A DNA stretch of 64,000 bases from Trichobilharzia szidati. Lineage: Eukaryota > Platyhelminthes > Trematoda > Strigeidida > Schistosomatidae. Of the stretch, positions 58,643 to 64,000 are shown piece after piece (within the stretch, counting starts at the first letter, position 1; each line of letters begins with the position of its first letter). The notes beneath the pieces were generated by a model that saw only the letters and a program-made list of their open reading frames with translations, made no database searches and had not been told where the DNA came from. The stretch is taken from NCBI GenBank assembly GCA_944472155.2, contig OX235279.1, positions 60,795,564 through 60,859,563 on the forward strand. Reading direction: 5' to 3'. A program made the position numbers and the translations under genes.

Positions 58643-61468
58643 TATTAGTGTGGAGCCATCGATGGGAAACAAACTGAAAAGGAACATATTTCTCTTCCCA
58701 ATTTTATCTTTCCTGAATGTGTAAGTCGGAATTTTTCAATTACAGGAATGTGGACGCTTAAGGTTTTGTTTAATACTCATAAAATCTTTATGGATTTGTG
58801 AAGTAATAATCAAACAGTTTTACACTGTCGTCTTCGCTATTTGCAGTTCTTTGGTGTAGTACTTTTATTTCGAATTGAAATCTTGCTTTATGCCGAGCCT
58901 TGTATATCCGCATATTGTCACTCACCCTCAATAATAACGTAAGATAGTACTGATCGTCGTTGAATCGTGTTCACTAATTAGAGAAAAATCTGTTTATTCT
59001 ATCAGTTGTAGCTTATTTTTCACATAGTAAGATCTAAAAAACATCATTACAAGTTTATTGGTGGATGGTGACTAGCACTGGAATCCAGCATACGCATTTC
59101 GTCCCATTTTGGGCTCTTCACATGGGTGTATCCGCATTCCGAGGCTCGAACCCAGTGCCCATATGTTCAAACGCCAAAGCGTTATCGACTAACCGAGCAC
59201 CACGGCGTCCAACTTTCGCCCGATATTCACATAACCGACCTCGAATTCGCCGACGACGTCGTGTTACTAGCTGAAAACTTACCCGATATGCAACAGGCGC
59301 TCGATCAGATAAACCACCTCGCGTCTACCATCGGTTTGGAAATCAACACTTCCAAAACCAAAATGTTTTCGAACACATCCACCAGCAATGATGAAATCTT
59401 ACACCTGAATGGAGCACCTATTGAAATTGTGCCATCCTTCAGATATCTGGGATCCATAATGCTTCCCAACGGTTAAGCGAAAAACGAAGTGAATGCGCGG
59501 ATCTCCAACGCCCGGAATGCGTTTCTTCAGCTGAGAAGCGTTCTATGGAGCAAGAGAGAAATCAGTCTCAGGACTAAAATTCGGGTTTACCAAGCCTCCA
59601 TACGATCCGTTCTCCTGTATGGCTGTGAAACCTGGCCTCTTCGCGCGGAAGATGTACGCAGACTTGAGGTAGTAGACCATTGGTGCCTCAGGTACATTCT
59701 GCATGTTTGTTGGCAGGACAAACTCTCCAACGAAGAAGTGCGTCGTCGTTGCTACAACACCAACCAAATTCCAGTACTGGTCCAACAACGTCGCCTTCGG
59801 TGGTTTGGCCATGTTCTGCGCCGACCAGATGATGATCTGCTCAAATCAGTTCTAAATCCCTCGCCATTACCATCTTGGCGATGTCGCAGGGATGGACAGC
59901 TGAAAACATGGCTTGGTACAGTCAAGGCCGATATGGAGTGCCTGGGGCTACAAACCGTCTACGGACTCCATCTGTGGAAGAAGAATTGGATAACCCTGTC
60001 GCAAAACCTTGCATCAGATCGCCGCGCCTGGGCAGCGATGATTCGAGATGTTCATGAAGCCGGCTCATCCTCTCGTAGGAGATAGCCGAAGTAAAGTAAA
60101 GTAAGTATCGACTAGACCACTTGGGCCACGAGAGCCAGCTCTTGCGTGACGGGTCATATTAATTATTTAATTGGATTTTAGATTTTCCCGTCGATTGATT
60201 GGACCGAAGTGCTTGGTCTCAGGTTGACATGTCCGTTTCTTGTGCAGATGCTTCGACCAAGCACCTCAATTCAATCAATCGAAGGAAAAATCTAAAATTG
60301 AATTAAACATCATTACACATTCGCCACTTATTTAGTCTTGTTTCATGCATACAAATATAAGGGTGTGTTGCGCATACAAATTAGTGCTTCTTAGTTACTG
60401 TAATTAATTCTCTTAAAATTGAATAAAATGTGCTATAACAAGAGTAATCAGACTAACGAAAACGACAGCTAGAACATTTACCAGGCGTATTAATTAATAT
60501 ACTACGGTAGTTATTAAATGTCCTTGAATTCAAACAAAGCAAGAAAGAAAAATGTACTAGAATAATATTGCCTCATTCTCTATTATTTCCCGGTTTTTGT
60601 CATCTGTCTGCAACTATTTACACTATGACGAAAAGTAACTGATAGAAACCGTAAGTAACATAGGACTGAAATCATGTAAGTTGTTAAATTACTAAGGTTT
60701 AAAAGGATGGGATAGTTACACGATAATTTAATGAATACCTTCCAAAGTAGCCTTCACTGTTGTTCAGGTGAAACGGTCAAATTTTATAAACAGAACAGAC
60801 TTTGGTAGAATATATGATGCAGTCGAATTGTGTAGCTTACTTTTGTAACTCACTCAAGCAGTACAAGTTTCACTAGTGTTTCTTGAGCTCTTAGATCTTT
60901 CAAAATATCGATATATATATATATATACATATATATAATATCCTAAAGAAACCACTTGACTTTTAATAAATAGTTCTCTCTAATGAAGAAGATTTGTAGC
61001 ACAGGTGGATGTTTGTGGTGTAGTTGTGCTCTCTGAGCTAGGTGAATGATATCATTTATGGAGAATTCAAATAAGTTCATTCCATACTAAAAACCTGCGC
61101 TGAAGATGTTATCTAGAAGAACGACAAAAGCCTCTCAATTAAATCAACCATCTCAGAGAACACAGCTACACCTAAATGGTCCTCTATTTCGGTAACTACT
61201 TCATTTTCTGTTATAGGTAACCTTACACAGTTTTAGTGATAAATTACCTTACGAAAGACTATGTGCTTTATATTTAGTCTGGATTATTTTATTATTTTTC
61301 GTTCATAACTTTTTGTTTTGTATCATAGTTGTTTTTTTTTCTGTATGCTTCTGTCAAATTAAGGTTCGGTCATGTGTTTGGAATAGCAGACTAATGGAAC
61401 TGTACACTTGCGGTGCTGATGGAAATTTATTTACATGGCCAGTCAGTCATCCTGCAGAACAGGAGTGA
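57805..61468 (+). CDS. ERCC8/CSA-like WD40 protein, last two exons
   Basis: Exons 57805-58190 and 61364-61468 join in phase 0 and encode 163 C-terminal residues. The first has a WD40 repeat, GPVRGLTFSPDGLHLISWGV then LRIWTSGPGDF, the connecting PVNFGNV (VNYGKV in human CSA) and PPLCVFVPVKNQLLIAS; the second is the last repeat, VRSCVWNSRLMELYTCGADG with NLFTWPV, ending AEQE. This order and spacing match CSA, the Cul4-DDB1 substrate receptor of transcription-coupled repair. The C-terminus is shorter than the acidic human tail. No upstream exons were found in the window. The intron carries a (TA)n run, a SINE and a non-LTR insertion. Confidence 0.78.
58577..58648. repeat. (TA)n microsatellite
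   Basis: A TA run of about 70 bases with one C interruption near its 3' end, in the ERCC8-like intron. Confidence 0.95.
59050..60165 (-). mobile_element. SINE with hammerhead relic, split by a non-LTR insertion
   Basis: The left part (59050-59191) on the minus strand has a tRNA-like head with gggttcgagcctcgg, then gtgaagagcccaaaatgggacgaaatgcg and gctggattccagtgc: the best hammerhead in the window, with stem II (gccc/gggac) and cgaaa intact and the ctgatga box changed. The SINE resumes at 60106 (actagaccacttgggcc). Confidence 0.65.
59192..60105 (+). mobile_element. Non-LTR retrotransposon 3' fragment with 9-bp target duplication
   Basis: Encodes ITDLEFADDVVLLAENLPDM, INTSKTKMFSNTS and SFRYLGSIMLPNG*, then the C-terminal domain NARNAFLQLRSVLWSKREIS and VLLYGCETWPLRAEDVRRLE with LRWFGHVLRRPDDD to a final stop at 60083-60085. 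Only one in-frame stop (59474-59476) breaks the 310-codon stretch, so it is young. It ends in gtaaagtaaagtaag and is flanked by tatcgacta (59183-59191 and 60106-60114). A family distinct from the other RTE-like copies. Confidence 0.82.
60115..61363. other. ERCC8-like intron remainder
   Basis: Contains an imperfect inverted repeat at 60165-60300 (ttggattttagattt.ccgtcgattgattgg against its partner ccaatcaatcgaaggaaaaatctaaaattgaa) and a short TA run at 60910-60925. No coding signal. Confidence 0.5.
61364..61468 (+). CDS. ERCC8-like terminal exon
   Basis: Acceptor ctgtcaaattaag, 34 codons plus TGA at 61466-61468. It encodes the closing WD40 blade, with ELYTCGADGNLFTW aligning to ELYSGSRDCNILAW-type sequence in CSA. 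It is missed by length-filtered ORF searches because it is short and has no start codon. Confidence 0.8.
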   Translation, partial: VRSCVWNSRLMELYTCGADGNLFTWPVSHPAEQE

Positions 61469-61523
61469 AAAGATTCACAATGATGTAGCTCACTCATAAG
61501 CTATATATGTTGTCGTCTTTGTA

Positions 61524-61529
61524 AATAAA
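61524..61529 (+). promoter_or_regulatory. Probable poly(A) signal of the ERCC8-like gene
   Basis: AATAAA 55 bases after the TGA, within gtaaataaatatatg; the following sequence is T-rich. Confidence 0.6.
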
Positions 61530-62540
61530 TATATGTACTACTTTGGACTGTCTTTTTTATTGCTTTCTCTCTCACTTTTTGTACTGAGTTCATTGTATGG
61601 TACAGTGGTTACTCCTATTAGTCAGTCTTCCGGTTTGTTTTTGGAAATCTAACATTAATGAAGAAAGACAAAAAAAGAAGATTCAAATTGGTTTTAGATT
61701 TAATTGAATTATACACAATTGTGTATATTGTTTGATAAAGAGTGATGTTTCTGAAAAAAAAGTAACAACATATGGAACAGGACAAAAGGGACTCATTTTA
61801 TTTTGTTGATATCTGATCAACTGCTTATAACCTGAGTAGTAAAAGTTAACACTTTTATTACAATTATAATGCACCTTTATTCTTTGGATGTATAGATGAG
61901 TTGAAGTATGCGTTGAAGATGTTGCCTAGTAGGGCAATGAAAGCTTCGCGAATTAACTATCCAGCTCAGAGAACATAACCGCATCAAAACAAGTTGATGT
62001 GTTCAGTAAGTAAAAGACAAGAATATTGTTGTGGTTATGCGTGTGACGCAATTGAAGTTTCTTCAATAAAACAAAAGTGAGGGGCAATGGTATGTGCTAT
62101 TGACAAGAATTTATGCATACTATATCTTGTGTGATGTCTTCTACAAGAATATTGAATGGTGGAGCAACAGATTAAGTTGCAAACGCAGGAAATAAAAGAT
62201 CATTGCTAATCGGCATAAAACTCATGAAAGGGACACAAAAGAAGTAAAATGTGAAAGGCTTGCACAAATTTCAATTTAAAGCTTCTGTGAGTTTCCAGAC
62301 CGTAGATGTTACGAATTTCCCGAGTGCCGAGTCAGATTGAATCATTATCAATTATTTCAAATAATCCCATTGTGTTTAAGAAACAATCACCACAAGATTT
62401 TTCTGAACGTTTCACTGTGTAAGCCACAGCTTCAGGCGATTTGAATTTCTGTTTTGCAGCATCAGCGAATATACTTTTGGAAACTCTTCTTTGATATATG
62501 ACTTACTGCTTCGATTACAATTTATATTCGCAATGTTATA
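61530..62540. other. Downstream flank, no gene
   Basis: AT-rich sequence after the ERCC8-like gene. 61893-61970 resembles 61085-61160 (tgaag.tgaagatgtt..ctag, aatgaaagcttc, ctcagagaacataa.c), a dispersed repeat in two diverged copies. Confidence 0.5.
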
Positions 62541-62544
62541 TTAT

Positions 62545-64000
62545 TAATTTTCGCTTGGGTTCGTAGTCGAGCATAGGTCTTCAAGAGCACGTTTCCACTT
62601 TTTCGTATTCTCTGCGCTACTCTCTAACTCTTCGCACAATTTTGGATGGTCTCTTATCTCCTTGTTCTATCTTCATGTTACACTCAGGCACCCCACTGTT
62701 CGTTTCGCATTTGGTTTCTGCTCGAGATCCTGGTATGATATGTCATCCGTGGGACTCCTTTGCGTATATCCATCCGAACTCCACTTTTCTCTATATATTT
62801 GTGGAACAATAAGTTCTTGTTTGATTCGTTTTCCACAGTTTCTTGTTGGTGATTCTCTCCGACCAGCCATCTTCAATATAGAGCAGACAGCTGTTGATAA
62901 AGGTCTGCAACCTGTTGGAAGTGGTTTTGGTGACGTTCAGTGCAGGTTTTTGGCCCATATAGAAGCACTGACTGACTTAACATTGGTGTTGAAAACCTGG
63001 ACTCCGTTTTTTATGCTAATTGCTGATCTCCCAAGTGATTTCAGAGTGACGAAGGCCTATCTTGCCTTTTCCATTTTGGTGTTGACATCCTTATCTGTTC
63101 CGCCTGTAGCTGGAACAACGCTGCATAGAGATTAGTGAAGGAATTGATATCTTTCAAATCTATTACGATGATAGTGGCTGGTGCTTGTTGTTGTTGTTGA
63201 TTGGTTATCTTCATCGCCTCGGTCCTATCTGAGTTCACCTGAATTCCTGTCTTCGCTGCTTCTTCTGCCAACTTGTTGGCTTTCGCCTGTAAGCCTTCGG
63301 ATTTATTTGATATTGGACAAGAATATTCCGCTAAGTCCAGATCTCCCGGAGTCTTCTTATCGGTGCAATGCATTCCTGCTTTCTTGCTCTCCGTCTTTTG
63401 CTGCATGATCCAGTTCACCACATTTAGGAGTATCATTTTTGATGGTGGACAGCCCTGTCTTCACTTCAAAGGTTTCACTGAGTTTTCCGCTGTAGACCAC
63501 CCGATACGTGGTGTTGTCATATAACTGTTGAATGAGGTTGATAAAGGTTTGGGGTACTGCATGGTGCAGAAGTAATTCACAAATTACTTCGCTGTCGAGG
63601 TCTTTGTGTGGTCAAGAGCTTTATTCCGCGCCAGTTCCTGCATAGACCTAAGCCGCTTCTTGGTAGTTTGATAAGTTAGCTACTTTTCCAATCAGTAAGT
63701 AGCTTTCTTCCTTTCAAACTTTATGCAATAGCGACCTTAGGGTATCTGTTGTGATCTCTGTATCAGTTCTGATTGCTTCCGGAGGAATAGCATACGGCTC
63801 TTCTGCCTTCGCTGATTTCAGTAGCTTGACAGCACTCAAGACTTCTGCTTTTGTTGGAGGTTTGGTGTCTACTGGCATTTCTCTGAGTGCTGTTGGGGCT
63901 ATTTCTGGACTAGTGGCAGAGGATAGTCAGTTAAGAACTTCCTTGAAGTGACCGGCCGATTGTTTTATTTGTTTCTCCTCCTTGGTAATCAGGTTACCTT
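62545..64000 (-). mobile_element. RTE-like retrotransposon, 3' part, runs off the window
   Basis: The minus strand encodes VVNWIMQQKTESKKAGMHCT, LAEYSCPISN and AEEAAKTGIQVNSDRTEAMK, nearly identical to the copy at 23.0-24.1 kb including the decayed FADD (LAEY). It continues to 63960, where the frame corresponds to the RT N-terminal part (NTKPPTKAEV-like). The two elements share the same LAEY defect, so copies were mobilised by another element's RT or share a dead source. Confidence 0.8.

Noticed and set aside
1..64000. CRISPR array or bacterial operon
   Set aside because: Spliced genes and animal retroelements; no evenly spaced short repeats.

Overview
The window looks like nuclear DNA of a digenean flatworm, most likely a schistosome. 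It is AT-rich, its genes are split by large introns full of retroelements, and it carries tRNA-headed repeats with relics of a hammerhead ribozyme of the kind known from the schistosome S-alpha repeats, RTE/CR1-like non-LTR elements, Penelope-like elements (PLEs) and a decayed Gypsy element. The genus is inferred from this combination and was not tested by a search.

Four host genes can be supported. (1) 1686-12176, plus strand: the 3' part of an EGF-receptor-family tyrosine kinase gene, with five exons covering the end of the kinase C-lobe and a long tail rich in YLxP-type tyrosines. (2) 26355-42251, minus strand: an ATMIN/ASCIZ-like transcription factor with N-terminal C2H2 fingers and a C-terminal half carrying repeated TQT-type (LC8/DYNLL-binding) motifs; its second intron is about 10 kb of nested transposons. 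(3) 49059-51995, plus: a MORC2-like GHKL ATPase with a CW zinc finger, encoded without introns. (4) 57805-61468, plus: the last two exons of an ERCC8/CSA-like WD40 protein.

Mobile DNA fills most of the rest. PLEs lie at 2.6-4.1 kb (minus), 6.2-8.0 kb (bounded by 225-bp inverted repeats that hold a hammerhead-like motif), 15.2-17.1 kb (minus), 31.35-39.73 kb (a composite with identical inverted arms of about 930 bp), 36.85-38.43 kb (a near-perfect palindrome nested in it) and 53.5-54.1 kb. Non-LTR elements lie at 20.5-22.2, 23.0-24.1, 27.4-28.3, 32.7-33.7, 34.5-36.8, 59.2-60.1 and 62.5-64.0 kb. A Gypsy remnant occupies about 43.3-47.7 kb on the minus strand. SINEs with hammerhead relics lie at 11.6, 28.4, 55.7 and 59.1 kb.

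The most unusual structures are the composite PLE with two inverted copies of its own 3' part and a CR1-like insertion with an 11-bp target duplication; the PLE with inverted repeats holding ribozyme-like sequence; and the intronless MORC2-like gene lying between two LTR-like direct repeats, the outer flanks of which share AGCT. No operon, CRISPR array or rRNA is present.
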